A DNA stretch of 64,000 nt. Origin: Dinghuibacter silviterrae (GTDB taxonomy: Bacteria; Bacteroidota; Bacteroidia; Chitinophagales; Chitinophagaceae). The notes under the pieces are model-generated. The model was not told the DNA's origin, made no database searches, and saw only the letters and a list, made by a program, of their open reading frames with translations. The DNA lies in NCBI RefSeq assembly GCF_004366355.1, contig NZ_SODV01000001.1:1302001-1366000 (forward strand). Reading direction: 5' to 3'. Position 1 is the stretch's first letter. Each line of letters opens with the position of its first letter. Positions 35,874 through 45,137 of this stretch are shown here, piece after piece. A program made the translations under genes and the position numbers.

Positions 35874-36929
35874 TCAAGAGATACTTTCTTTTTCCGCCAG
35901 GAGTTGCCTGAGCGCGTGCTCCAGGTCGGCAATCCGTTTTTCCAGTTCCGGCAGGTTCCGGAAGATGGCCTGGCTCCGGAGGGTGCTCGTGTAGTCGAAC
36001 GCGGGTGACCCGGAGATGGCGGAATTGGGGGATTTGACCGACTTCGTGACCCCGCTTTGGGCATTGATGCGGGTCCCGTCGGCGATGGTGATATGGCCTA
36101 CGATACCGGCCTGTCCACCCATCATTACGTTCTTGCCGATCTTGGTGCTTCCGGATACGCCGGTTTGGGCGGCGATGACCGTATTTTCCCCGATCTCCGC
36201 GTTGTGGGCGATCTGGATGAGGTTGTCCAGCTTGGCGCCCCGGTGGATGATGGTGCTGCCGATGGTGGCGCGGTCGATGGTGGCGTTCGAGCCGATTTCG
36301 ACATTATCTTCTATGACCACATTCCCGATCTGGGGTACTTTTTTGAACGTACCGTCCGCCTGGGGGGCGAAACCGAAACCGTCCCCGCCGATCACCGTGC
36401 CGGCATGGATGGTGACGTTTTCCCCCACCTTACAACCATGATAGATCCGGACGCCGGGGTAGAGGATCGTGTTGTCCCCGATGATGACCCCCTGACCCAA
36501 AAATACATGGGGATAGATTTTTACATTCTTCCCGATGGTAACGTGGTCGGAGATATAGGAAAAAGCACCGACGAACACGTGCATGCCGAGGGTGGCCTTG
36601 TCGGAAATAAAGCTCGGTTGTTGTATGCCGACCATCTGTTGGTTCTGGATCTCCTGGTATTTGGCCAGCAGGGTGGCAAAGGCGGAGTACGCATCCGGTA
36701 CCCGGATCAGCGTCGATTTTACGATCTGGCGGAGTTCCTGCGCGGCGTTGATGATCACCACGGACGCTTCGGTGGTATATAGGTAGTCCTCGTATTTCGG
36801 ATTCGCCAGGAAGGTCAGCTGCCCGCTCCGGGCTTCTTCGATCTTGCCGAAAGATTCCACCACGGCATCGGGATTGCCGTCAATTTTACCCTGTATGAGG
36901 AGCGCGATCTGCGCAGCTGAAAATTGCAT
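35874..36929 (-). CDS. lpxD: UDP-3-O-acylglucosamine N-acyltransferase
   Basis: Third enzyme of lipid A synthesis, adding the N-linked acyl chain. The 351-aa protein has an N-terminal uridine-binding domain (1-100), hexapeptide repeats (about 110-310) with the His-containing IHRGAKLDNLIQIAHNAEIG, and a C-terminal coiled-coil-like helix rich in Leu, Arg and Glu (about 325-350). Start MQFSAAQIALLIQGKI is normal. First gene of the lpx operon. Confidence 0.96.
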   Translation of the reverse strand: MQFSAAQIALLIQGKIDGNPDAVVESFGKIEEARSGQLTFLANPKYEDYLYTTEASVVIINAAQELRQIVKSTLIRVPDAYSAFATLLAKYQEIQNQQMVGIQQPSFISDKATLGMHVFVGAFSYISDHVTIGKNVKIYPHVFLGQGVIIGDNTILYPGVRIYHGCKVGENVTIHAGTVIGGDGFGFAPQADGTFKKVPQIGNVVIEDNVEIGSNATIDRATIGSTIIHRGAKLDNLIQIAHNAEIGENTVIAAQTGVSGSTKIGKNVMMGGQAGIVGHITIADGTRINAQSGVTKSVKSPNSAISGSPAFDYTSTLRSQAIFRNLPELEKRIADLEHALRQLLAEKESIS

Positions 36930-37031
36930 AGTTCCGTGTTTATCCTCGCGATCGGATTTGATTCTAAAATAACGTAAATATTCTAAATTTATTTGAAGCG
37001 TCCATTTTGGGGGGACTGGTCCTCCAGCCCG

Positions 37032-38222
37032 TCATCTTGGGTAGCAAAAGTAGAATTTTTTTACAGGGGTTGCTAAAGTTTGATGAATAAGGGCGTTGTC
37101 GACTCCTGAGATGTCCCTGACCTCTCCGGTCTTAAAAAGGACCCGGATCATTTCATCCCGGGCGTCATAGGTGCTGTTGGACGCCGTCCCCTCAAAAACA
37201 AAGAAACCCGCCTCCCTTTCGGTGATGCCCAAGTTCCGTGCCACCGCCTCCTTCATCTCACCCAACTCGGTGACGCCATACGGCGACGCGCCCAGCCGGA
37301 TCTTTAATAAACGCCTGTCAATCAGCCAACTGGACAGGGTGGATAGGACCCTGTCCGGGTGAAACCGCCAGCGTTTTAACAACCCTTCCACATCCGAGTC
37401 ATCCAACCGGCAAAACCGGTCGAGGTCCAACGTTTTCATACCCTCCAGGAAACCATACAACGGGACCTCCGGATCGGGCCGGAGTGCCCCCGACGCCACC
37501 AGCTCTTTGGCCCGGGTCAGGATCCTGACCAACATCTGCTCTGCGCTGAGGACGGTCTTGTGCAGGTAAACCTGCCAGTACATCAACCGGCGCGCCACCA
37601 GGAACTTTTCGATCGAATAGATTCCTTTTTCCTCCACCATCAGCTCTCCCTCGTGGACCGTGAGCATCTTGAGGATACGATCGTACCCGATCACCCCTTC
37701 CGATACCCCGGTGAAAAAACTGTCCCTTGTCAAATAGTCCATTCTATCCACATCCAGTTGCCCGGAGATCAGCTGGTGCAAAAAACGCTTCGGGTATTGA
37801 CCGTTGAAAATTAAAATGGTTAAATCTAAAGAACCGTTAAAATCCTCGTTCAGCCGTTGCATGATCATCCGGGAAATGGATTCATGGCTGGCGCCCTCGA
37901 TCAGGACGTGTTCCAGGGCGTGGCTGAACGGACCGTGGCCGATGTCGTGCAGCAAGATACCCACCTTTGCCGCGAGCTCCTCTTCCGGACTGATGTCCAC
38001 GCCTTTGTTGCGGAGTTCCGTAAGGGCGCAATGCATCAGGTGGTAAGCGCCCAATGAATGGTGAAAGCGGGTGTGCACCGCTCCCGGATACACCAGGCTC
38101 GCCAGGGCCATTTGCTGTATCCGCCGGAGTCGTTGGTACCAGGGATGATTGAGGATGGAAAAGATCAACGGGTGATCGATGGTAATAAAACCGTAGACGG
38201 GGTCGTTGATGATTTTCCGCAT
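37032..38222 (-). CDS. HD-domain phosphohydrolase
   Basis: A 396-aa cytoplasmic metal-dependent hydrolase of the dGTPase/SAMHD1-like HD family. Ligands appear in TRFHHSLGAYHLMHCAL and LLHDIGHGPFSHALEH, with the later Asp in LDVDRMDYLTRDS. Such enzymes often cut dNTPs; the substrate here is unknown. The ATG at 38220-38222 gives MRKIINDPVYGFITIDHPL, the family start. Divergent from porX with 55 bp between starts, an association conserved in Bacteroidota. Confidence 0.9.
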   Translation of the reverse strand: MRKIINDPVYGFITIDHPLIFSILNHPWYQRLRRIQQMALASLVYPGAVHTRFHHSLGAYHLMHCALTELRNKGVDISPEEELAAKVGILLHDIGHGPFSHALEHVLIEGASHESISRMIMQRLNEDFNGSLDLTILIFNGQYPKRFLHQLISGQLDVDRMDYLTRDSFFTGVSEGVIGYDRILKMLTVHEGELMVEEKGIYSIEKFLVARRLMYWQVYLHKTVLSAEQMLVRILTRAKELVASGALRPDPEVPLYGFLEGMKTLDLDRFCRLDDSDVEGLLKRWRFHPDRVLSTLSSWLIDRRLLKIRLGASPYGVTELGEMKEAVARNLGITEREAGFFVFEGTASNSTYDARDEMIRVLFKTGEVRDISGVDNALIHQTLATPVKKFYFCYPR

Positions 38223-38277
38223 CCGGTAAAGGTAAATTATATTTCCCCATGCAGATTTTAAATTGTAGATTGATCGT

Positions 38278-39840
38278 ATGATAGCGACCATACTTTGGGT
38301 GGACGATGAAATAGAAAGCTTACAGTCTCAAAAATTATTCCTGGAAAATAAGGGTTACCTGGTCCACACGCTCACCAACGGCTTCGACGCCATCGACTTC
38401 GTAAAAGAAAATACGCCCGACGTCGTTTTGCTCGACGAGAGCATGCCGGGGATCACCGGTCTGGAAACCCTCTCTAAAATAAAGGAAGTCAACCGGCACA
38501 TTCCCGTCGTGATGATCACCAAGAACGAGACCGAGAACGTCATGGACGAGGCCATCGGTTCCCAGATCAGCGACTACCTGATCAAACCCGTGAACCCCAA
38601 CCAGGTGCTGCTAAGCCTGAAGAAGATCCTCGACAACAAACGCCTGGTGGCGGAGAAAACCACCGCGGCCTATCAACAGCAATTCCGGAATCTTTTTATC
38701 GCGCTCAACAGCAATCCTGACTACAACGAGTGGATGGAGATCTACAAAAAGCTCACCTTTTGGGAGCTGGAGATGAAGAAAAGCGACAGCCCGGAGATGC
38801 AGGAGGTTTTTCAGACCCAAAAGCAGGAAGCGAATACGGAGTTTTCCAAATACATCACCCGGAACTACCTCTCCTGGATCAAGGGGCGAGAGGATGGGCC
38901 CGTCATGAGTCATAACCTGATCCGCCGGAAGGTCCTGCCGCACCTCGACAAGGAAACCCCCACCCTCCTGGTGCTCATCGACAACCTGCGCTACGATCAG
39001 TGGAAGGTGCTCCAGCCCTTTTTTGCAGAGATCCTCCGGCTGGTAGAGGAAGATACTTTCTATTCCATCCTGCCCACCGCCACCCAATATGCGCGGAACG
39101 CCATTTTTGCCGGTCTGTTGCCGGTGGACATCGAGAAGCGCCATCCCTCCCTTTGGAAAAGCGAGGAAGACGAGGGTTCCAAAAACGCCTATGAAGAAGA
39201 GCTGTTCCGGTTGCAACTAAAGGCCCTCCGGCGGGAAGATATCCGCTTCAGCTATACCAAGGTGCTGCACTACCAGGACGGGCAACGCCTCGTGGACAAT
39301 ATCCACAACCTGCTCCAATATCCGCTCAGCATCGTGATCTACAACTTCGTTGACATGCTAAGCCATGCCCGGACGGAAATGGAGGTGCTAAAGGAACTGG
39401 CGGCGGACGAAGTTTCCTACCGCTCGATCACGGCCAGTTGGTTCGAGCATTCCCCCCTTTACCAGGCGCTGAAAAAGATCGCCGACCGGAAATACCACCT
39501 CATCCTGGCGACCGACCACGGCAGCGTCCGGGTGAAAACCCCCGTCAAGGTCGTGGGGGACCGGCAGACGACGACCAACCTCCGGTACAAACACGGGCGG
39601 AACCTCAACTACGACCCGAAGGAAGTGCTGGCTTTCAAGGACCCCCGGGAAGCCGGGCTGCCCGCCCCCAACCTCAACTCATCCTATATTTTTGCCCGGG
39701 AAGACAGCTTTCTGTGCTACCCCAACAACTATAACCACTACGCCAATTACTACCGCAACACCTTCCAACACGGCGGGGTCAGCCTGGAGGAAATGATCGT
39801 GCCGGTGGTGCGGATGTCCAGCAAGCCCAATAATCCTTAA
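38278..39840 (+). CDS. porX: PorX, response regulator with PglZ domain (T9SS regulator)
   Basis: A 520-aa two-part regulator. Receiver domain with VDDE at 8-11, phosphoacceptor D53 (LLDESMPG) and K103; then a helical linker and an alkaline-phosphatase-like PglZ domain (about 210-515). Zinc and catalytic positions appear in VLIDNLRYDQW (D235), LPTATQYARN (Thr near 267-269) and LATDHGSVRV. In Porphyromonas and Flavobacterium PorX, with the kinase PorY, controls type IX secretion, and its PglZ domain is a phosphodiesterase acting on nucleotide substrates. All key residues seem intact. Confidence 0.95.
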   Translation: MIATILWVDDEIESLQSQKLFLENKGYLVHTLTNGFDAIDFVKENTPDVVLLDESMPGITGLETLSKIKEVNRHIPVVMITKNETENVMDEAIGSQISDYLIKPVNPNQVLLSLKKILDNKRLVAEKTTAAYQQQFRNLFIALNSNPDYNEWMEIYKKLTFWELEMKKSDSPEMQEVFQTQKQEANTEFSKYITRNYLSWIKGREDGPVMSHNLIRRKVLPHLDKETPTLLVLIDNLRYDQWKVLQPFFAEILRLVEEDTFYSILPTATQYARNAIFAGLLPVDIEKRHPSLWKSEEDEGSKNAYEEELFRLQLKALRREDIRFSYTKVLHYQDGQRLVDNIHNLLQYPLSIVIYNFVDMLSHARTEMEVLKELAADEVSYRSITASWFEHSPLYQALKKIADRKYHLILATDHGSVRVKTPVKVVGDRQTTTNLRYKHGRNLNYDPKEVLAFKDPREAGLPAPNLNSSYIFAREDSFLCYPNNYNHYANYYRNTFQHGGVSLEEMIVPVVRMSSKPNNP

Positions 39841-39845
39841 TTTTG
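39838..39845 (+). promoter_or_regulatory. -7-like box overlapping the porX stop codon
   Basis: TAATTTTG is a perfect TAnnTTTG match whose first three bases are the porX TAA stop. It ends 4 nt before the ATG of the next gene. It could give that gene its own leaderless transcript, or be chance. Confidence 0.3.
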
Positions 39846-39849
39846 TAGC

Positions 39850-40119
39850 ATGCGGTACAATCAGGCGACCTTGAACCGGATAGAAAAGATCCTGGACGAA
39901 GCGTCCTACATCCTGCGCTATGAACGGGGCAATTTCCAAAGCGGGTATTGCATCCTGGAGCAAAAAAGGGTGGTGGTGCTGAACAAATTCCTCGACGTCG
40001 AAGGAAAGATCAATACCCTGATCGAACTCATCCCCCAACTGACCATCACGTACGAACTGCTCACCACCGATAGCCAGAAGATGTACGACGAGGTCATGAC
40101 CAAGCACGCGGAGCAATGA
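39850..40119 (+). CDS. Small conserved protein downstream of porX
   Basis: An 89-aa soluble protein with no named domain that I recognise. Features: a basic helix at the start (RYNQATLNRIEKILDEAS), a beta-rich middle (YILRYERGNF ... KRVVVLNKF), and a helical end (LIELIPQL ... KMYDEVMTK). It begins 9 bp after porX and overlaps the next gene by 4 bp (ATGA), so it belongs to that operon. Codon use and placement support a real gene. Confidence 0.8.
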   Translation: MRYNQATLNRIEKILDEASYILRYERGNFQSGYCILEQKRVVVLNKFLDVEGKINTLIELIPQLTITYELLTTDSQKMYDEVMTKHAEQ

Positions 40120-40877
40120 CGGTTACTTTTCTCGGTACGGGCACCTCCACGGGTGTGCCGATGATCGCCTGCCCCTGCAACGTCTGCCATTCCCCCGATC
40201 CGATGGACAAGCGGCTCCGGAGCAGCATCCTGCTCCAGACGGAAGACACCTCGATCGTCATCGACACGACCCCGGATTTTCGCACGCAGATGCTCCGGAT
40301 CGGGTTGACTTCGCTGAACGCCGTCGTGTTTACCCATCCCCACAAAGACCACATCGCCGGTCTGGACGACGTGCGGGCCTTCAACTTTTTTATGCATGCA
40401 CCCATGCACGTCTATGCCAACGCCATGACGGAGGAAACCCTAAAACGGGAGTTCGCCTATGCGTTTGCCGATAAACGGTATCCCGGTGTTCCCGAGATCA
40501 TCCTCCATACCATCGACGACCGGCCCTTCGACGTCCGGGAGCTCACCTTTATCCCTATCCAGGTCTGGCACTACAAGATGCCCGTCTACGGTTTCCGCAT
40601 TGGCGATTTCACGTACATCACCGATGCGAACCGCATCGAAGAGGCCGAACGCGAGAAGATCCGCGGGAGCAAGGTGCTCGTCCTGAATGCCCTTCGCCGC
40701 GAAAGCCACATCTCCCATTTTACCCTTGCCGAAGCGATCCACCTGGCCGACGAGCTTGGCGTTGAACAGGCCTATTTCACGCACATCAGCCATCAGTTAG
40801 GACTACATGCGGAGGTATCCGCGGAGTTACCGCCGGGGCGGGCACTGGCGTATGACGGGTTACAAATTGCCCTGTAG
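40116..40877 (+). CDS. MBL-fold metallo-hydrolase (PhnP/RNase Z-like)
   Basis: A 253-aa hydrolase starting MTVTFLGTGTSTGVPMIACP, as in the PhnP-like phosphodiesterase group. It has a Cys pair in CPCNVC, the metal motif THPHKDHIAGLDD, a second-site ITDAN and a late FTHISHQLG, so the dinuclear metal site looks complete. Likely acts on cyclic or linear phosphodiesters. It overlaps the small gene by 4 bp; being co-transcribed with porX, whose PglZ domain also cuts phosphodiesters, may not be accidental. Confidence 0.87.
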   Translation: MTVTFLGTGTSTGVPMIACPCNVCHSPDPMDKRLRSSILLQTEDTSIVIDTTPDFRTQMLRIGLTSLNAVVFTHPHKDHIAGLDDVRAFNFFMHAPMHVYANAMTEETLKREFAYAFADKRYPGVPEIILHTIDDRPFDVRELTFIPIQVWHYKMPVYGFRIGDFTYITDANRIEEAEREKIRGSKVLVLNALRRESHISHFTLAEAIHLADELGVEQAYFTHISHQLGLHAEVSAELPPGRALAYDGLQIAL

Positions 40878-40905
40878 GGCCGCGTAGCGGATTTTATCCA
40901 CAAAA

Positions 40906-40936
40906 TTTGGTGACACTAACAAATGTTAGTAATTTG
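40906..40936 (+). promoter_or_regulatory. Promoter with palindromic operator before acyl-CoA dehydrogenase
   Basis: A -33-like TTTG (40906-40909) is followed after 20 nt by TAATTTG (40930-40936), one base short of TAnnTTTG, ending 5 nt before the ATG. Between them is a perfect palindrome with 7-bp arms, actaaca at 40915-40921 and tgttagt at 40924-40930, spaced by 2 bp. Its place between the two boxes suggests a repressor site, for example for a TetR-type fatty-acid regulator; no regulator gene is adjacent. Confidence 0.5.
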
Positions 40937-40941
40937 GGGGT

Positions 40942-42087
40942 ATGGACTTCTCAACACCCGAATGGACGCTTCAAGTGGCGCAAAGCGCCAGGGATTTCGC
41001 GCGGACCCGTATCCTGCCCCACGTCATGGAATGGGACGAGGCACAGACCTTTCCAAAGGACCTTTTCCCCGCGCTCGGTGCGCTGGGGCTGATGGGCGTC
41101 ACCGTGTCCGAAGCCTATGGGGGCGCCGGTCTGACGTATGTCGATTATGTAGCGGTCATACAGGAGATCGCCAAGGTCTGCGGCTCGATCGGGCTAAGCC
41201 TGGCGGCCCACAATTCATTATGTACCGGCCACATCAATCTTTTTGGCAGCGAGGAGCAAAAGAAACGCTACCTCCCCTTGCTCGCCAGCGGCCAGTGGCT
41301 GGGCGCCTGGGGGCTGACCGAACCGGGAACCGGCAGCGACGCCGGGAATATGCGGTGCACCGCTGTCCGGGAAGGGAACGACTGGGTCCTGAACGGGACC
41401 AAGTGCTGGATCACCCACGGCGCCAGCGGACACGTGGCGGTCGTCATTGCCAGAACCGGTGAACCCGGGGCTCGCGAAAACAGCACCGCCTTTGTCGTCG
41501 AACGCGGGACAAAGGGTTTTTCCGGTGGGAAAAAGGAAAACAAGCTGGGGATGCGCGCCTCCGAAACCGCCGAAATGATTTTTGACAATTGCCGGATTCC
41601 CGATACACAAAGGCTTGGCGGCGTCGGCGAAGGCTTCTACCAGGCGATGAAGGTGCTGGACGGGGGGCGCATTTCCATTGCGGCGCTCTCCCTCGGCATT
41701 GCCAAGGGGGCCTACGAAGCCTCGGTCAAGTATGCTTCCGAGCGCCACCAGTTTGGCAAACCCATCTCATCTTTCCAGGCGATCTCTTTCAAGCTGGCCG
41801 ACATGGCTACGGAGATTGCCGCCGCCGAGCTCCTGACACTGCAGGCGGCTTCCCTCAAGGATCGCGGTCTGCCGATGACAAAGGAGGCGGCTATGGCGAA
41901 GTATTACGCCAGCGAGGTGTGTGTCCGGGTGGCCACCGATGCAGTGCAGATATTCGGGGGGTATGGGTACACCAAAGACTTTCCGGTGGAGAAATTTTAT
42001 CGCGACAGTAAGTTGTGCACGATAGGCGAGGGCACATCGGAGATACAGAAGATTGTGATAGCGCGCGAAATAAAAAAGGGGGCGTGA
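40942..42087 (+). CDS. Acyl-CoA dehydrogenase
   Basis: A 381-aa FAD flavoenzyme catalysing the first oxidation of acyl-CoA. N-terminal helical domain (1-120), beta domain with WGLTEPGTGSDAGNMRCTAV for FAD/substrate, and C-terminal helical domain with QIFGGYGYTKDFPVEKFYRD and the GEGTSEIQ motif. Length fits short-chain or butyryl-type members. It starts with ATG 40942 directly after a promoter. The stop lies within the loop of a terminator hairpin. Confidence 0.95.
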   Translation: MDFSTPEWTLQVAQSARDFARTRILPHVMEWDEAQTFPKDLFPALGALGLMGVTVSEAYGGAGLTYVDYVAVIQEIAKVCGSIGLSLAAHNSLCTGHINLFGSEEQKKRYLPLLASGQWLGAWGLTEPGTGSDAGNMRCTAVREGNDWVLNGTKCWITHGASGHVAVVIARTGEPGARENSTAFVVERGTKGFSGGKKENKLGMRASETAEMIFDNCRIPDTQRLGGVGEGFYQAMKVLDGGRISIAALSLGIAKGAYEASVKYASERHQFGKPISSFQAISFKLADMATEIAAAELLTLQAASLKDRGLPMTKEAAMAKYYASEVCVRVATDAVQIFGGYGYTKDFPVEKFYRDSKLCTIGEGTSEIQKIVIAREIKKGA

Positions 42088-42097
42088 GCCCCCTTTT
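42072..42097. terminator. Bidirectional terminator containing two stop codons
   Basis: Arms aaaagggggc (42074-42083) and gccccctttt (42088-42097) form a perfect 10-bp stem around a 4-nt loop. It has an A-run before and T-run after, so it can end transcripts from both sides. The TGA of the acyl-CoA dehydrogenase (42085-42087) is in the loop, and the TAA of the minus-strand gene begins at the other edge. Confidence 0.8.
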
Positions 42098-42302
42098 AAC
42101 TAAAAAAGCTGCCCATCTTATCCTTCAGCCCGTCCAAAAGGTCTTCCCCCTTGGCCTTGCCTTCATTGAAGATGTTCTCCACGGCTCCTTCGAGCATGGG
42201 GAACTTTTCCTTGACGAAGTCCTTCACGACTTCGAGGGCATGCTGGGCTTGTTCGGCGGTGATGCCGGCCTTTTCCGTGAGGCGATCAATGAGTTCTTGC
42301 AT
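42096..42302 (-). CDS. Small helical protein, 68 aa
   Basis: Not a named family that I recognise. The sequence is almost wholly amphipathic helix: MQELIDRLTEKAGITAEQAQ, then VKDFVKEKFPMLEGAVENIF and a Gly/Lys/Asp-rich end finishing KDKMGSFFS. Similar short proteins (DUF2267/YidB-like helical bundles) occur next to clpX in related genomes, but this is from general impression. It is 20 bp after the clpX stop and may be co-transcribed with it. Confidence 0.7.
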   Translation of the reverse strand: MQELIDRLTEKAGITAEQAQHALEVVKDFVKEKFPMLEGAVENIFNEGKAKGEDLLDGLKDKMGSFFS

Positions 42303-42322
42303 AAGAGGTGTTTGTTGCCAAA

Positions 42323-43561
<1,239 letters not shown>

Positions 43562-43597
43562 GTTTTCCTAAGATAAGTGAGGAAATAATTCCGTCTG

Positions 43598-43605
43598 TAA
43601 AAGTA
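43598..43605 (-). promoter_or_regulatory. -7-like box of clpX
   Basis: Minus-strand TACTTTTA differs from TAnnTTTG only in the last base. It lies 36 nt before the clpX ATG and immediately after the terminator of the clpP operon, the right place for an independent clpX promoter. Confidence 0.35.
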
Positions 43606-43606
43606 C

Positions 43607-43634
43607 GAAAAACCGCCCCGTGGAGCGGTTTTTC
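43607..43634 (-). terminator. Terminator after the clpP pair
   Basis: Arms gaaaaaccgc (43607-43616) and gcggtttttc (43625-43634) are perfectly complementary with an 8-nt loop. Read on the minus strand the stem ends in TTTTTC. It lies 43 bp after the last clpP stop and before the clpX box. Confidence 0.7.
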
Positions 43635-43677
43635 TTTAGTTAAATACGCTGAACGGCCTGTTGCCGTTGGCTTCTCC

Positions 43678-44298
43678 CTATAATTTTTCCATGGTCCCGT
43701 CGACGATCCCGTAGGCGACCGACTCCTTGGCGTCCATCCAGTAGTCGCGGTCGAAGTCCTTTAGGATCTGTTCGGTGGTTTTTCCACAGTTTTTGGCCAG
43801 GATTTCGGCCCCCAGCAGCTTTGTCTTCCGCATCTGTTCGGCCATGATTTCCAGGTCGGCGGACGTACCCTGACCCCCACCGCTAGGCTGGTGGATCATG
43901 ACTTCCCCGTGCGGGAAGATAAAGCGGCGGCCTTTTTTGCCCCCGCTCAGGAGGATGGACCCCATCGAAGCGGCCATCCCCATACAAATCGTGCTGACGG
44001 GCGAGGAGATCATCTGCATGGTGTCATAGATCACCATACCGCTGGTCACCATACCGCCGGGGCTGTTGATGTAAAACTGGATCTCCTTTTTGGGGTCCAG
44101 GGCATCCAGGTACAACAACCTGGCAGTGATGTCCTTAGCACTTTTGTCATCGACGACACCCCACAGGAATATTTTGCGCTGCTCGATAAATTTCTTGTCG
44201 AACTGCCAGGAGGAGACCATCTTCTCCATGGGGTTCTCGATCTCCTTCGGGTTTTCTTCTTCGTCGTCCAGTCGTATCGGGAGTCTGTACCTAAGCAT
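43678..44298 (-). CDS. clpP: ClpP protease subunit, paralogue 2
   Basis: A 206-aa serine protease subunit of the ClpP barrel. Triad S111 (GMAASMGS), H136 (MIHQPSGG) and D185 (DFDRDYWM) is complete. The N-terminus MLRYRLPIRLDDEEEN is acidic and unlike the processed leader of canonical ClpP. It starts 8 bp inside the end of the other clpP gene, so both subunits are made together; they may form mixed barrels. Confidence 0.93.
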   Translation of the reverse strand: MLRYRLPIRLDDEEENPKEIENPMEKMVSSWQFDKKFIEQRKIFLWGVVDDKSAKDITARLLYLDALDPKKEIQFYINSPGGMVTSGMVIYDTMQMISSPVSTICMGMAASMGSILLSGGKKGRRFIFPHGEVMIHQPSGGGQGTSADLEIMAEQMRKTKLLGAEILAKNCGKTTEQILKDFDRDYWMDAKESVAYGIVDGTMEKL

Positions 44299-44986
44299 CT
44301 TTTTTCGGTTTTTTGGGGTTCACGAAAAGCACCTCGTCCACGATCCCATAGGCTTTTGCCTCCTGTGCGCTCATCCAGTAGTCGCGGTCGCAGTCCTTGG
44401 CGATCTTTTCCACGTCCTGGTTGGTGTGGTAGGCGATCACTTCGTACAGCTCCTGTTTGATCTTACGCACCTCGTTGACGGTGATCTCGATGTCCGAAGC
44501 CTGTCCGCCCGCGCCCGCCGAAGGTTGGTGGAGCATGATCCGGGAGTGTTTGAGTGCAGAGCGCTTACCCGAAACACCGGCCAGCATCAGCACCGCGGCC
44601 ATCGACGCCGCAATACCCGTACAAATGGTGGCTACGTCCGGGGTGACGAATTGCATCGTGTCATAAATACCAAGACCGGCATACACGGCCCCGCCGGGGC
44701 TATTGATGTACATCTGGATGTCCCGGCTCCGGTCGGTGGAGTCCAGGAACAACAGCTGCGCGGTCACGATATTGGCTACGTAGTCATTGATGCCTTCGCC
44801 TAAGAAGATGATGCGGTCCATCATCAACCGGGAGAAAACGTCCATGGAGGCTACATTCAGGGGCCTTTCCTCTATGATATAAGGGGTAAGGTTTGTCGGA
44901 AAATGTGTCCGGTAGTTGTGCAGGGTGGCACTGGAGATGCCCTGGTGTTTTACTGCGTACCGGTCGAATTCTTTACCAAAGTCCAT
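44291..44986 (-). CDS. clpP: ClpP protease subunit, paralogue 1
   Basis: A 231-aa ClpP with triad S128 (GIAASMAAVL), H153 (MLHQPSAGAG) and D202 (DCDRDYWM). The N-terminal 45 residues are an extension that may be a propeptide. QPSAGAGGQASDIEI is close to the standard ClpP handle sequence, so this is probably the main protease subunit. It is the first gene of the clpP-clpP operon, with a perfect -7 box upstream. Confidence 0.95.
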   Translation of the reverse strand: MDFGKEFDRYAVKHQGISSATLHNYRTHFPTNLTPYIIEERPLNVASMDVFSRLMMDRIIFLGEGINDYVANIVTAQLLFLDSTDRSRDIQMYINSPGGAVYAGLGIYDTMQFVTPDVATICTGIAASMAAVLMLAGVSGKRSALKHSRIMLHQPSAGAGGQASDIEITVNEVRKIKQELYEVIAYHTNQDVEKIAKDCDRDYWMSAQEAKAYGIVDEVLFVNPKKPKKDA

Positions 44987-45009
44987 ACGCTTGTCAAGTT
45001 AAAGTTCAT

Positions 45010-45017
45010 CAAATATA
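45010..45017 (-). promoter_or_regulatory. -7 promoter box of clpP operon
   Basis: Minus-strand TATATTTG matches TAnnTTTG exactly, 23 nt before the clpP ATG. Directly upstream is a small palindrome, ggctc-tt-gagcc (45018-45029), in the spacer region where a regulator could bind. Confidence 0.45.
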
Positions 45018-45088
45018 GGCTCTTGAGCCCAAAATCTGTGCTAAGGTTAAAATCCGCCAAAATGGCGCCGCACCGGCCGGCGGGCCAC

Positions 45089-45118
45089 AAAAAAAGGCAG
45101 CCCATCGGGGCTGCCCTT
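45089..45118 (-). terminator. Rho-independent terminator after tig
   Basis: ggcagccc (45096-45103) pairs with gggctgcc (45108-45115) around a 4-nt loop; on the minus strand the stem is followed by seven T residues (45095-45089). It lies 20 bp after the tig stop. Confidence 0.85.
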
Positions 45119-45137
45119 TAGTTATATGAGGCGCTGC

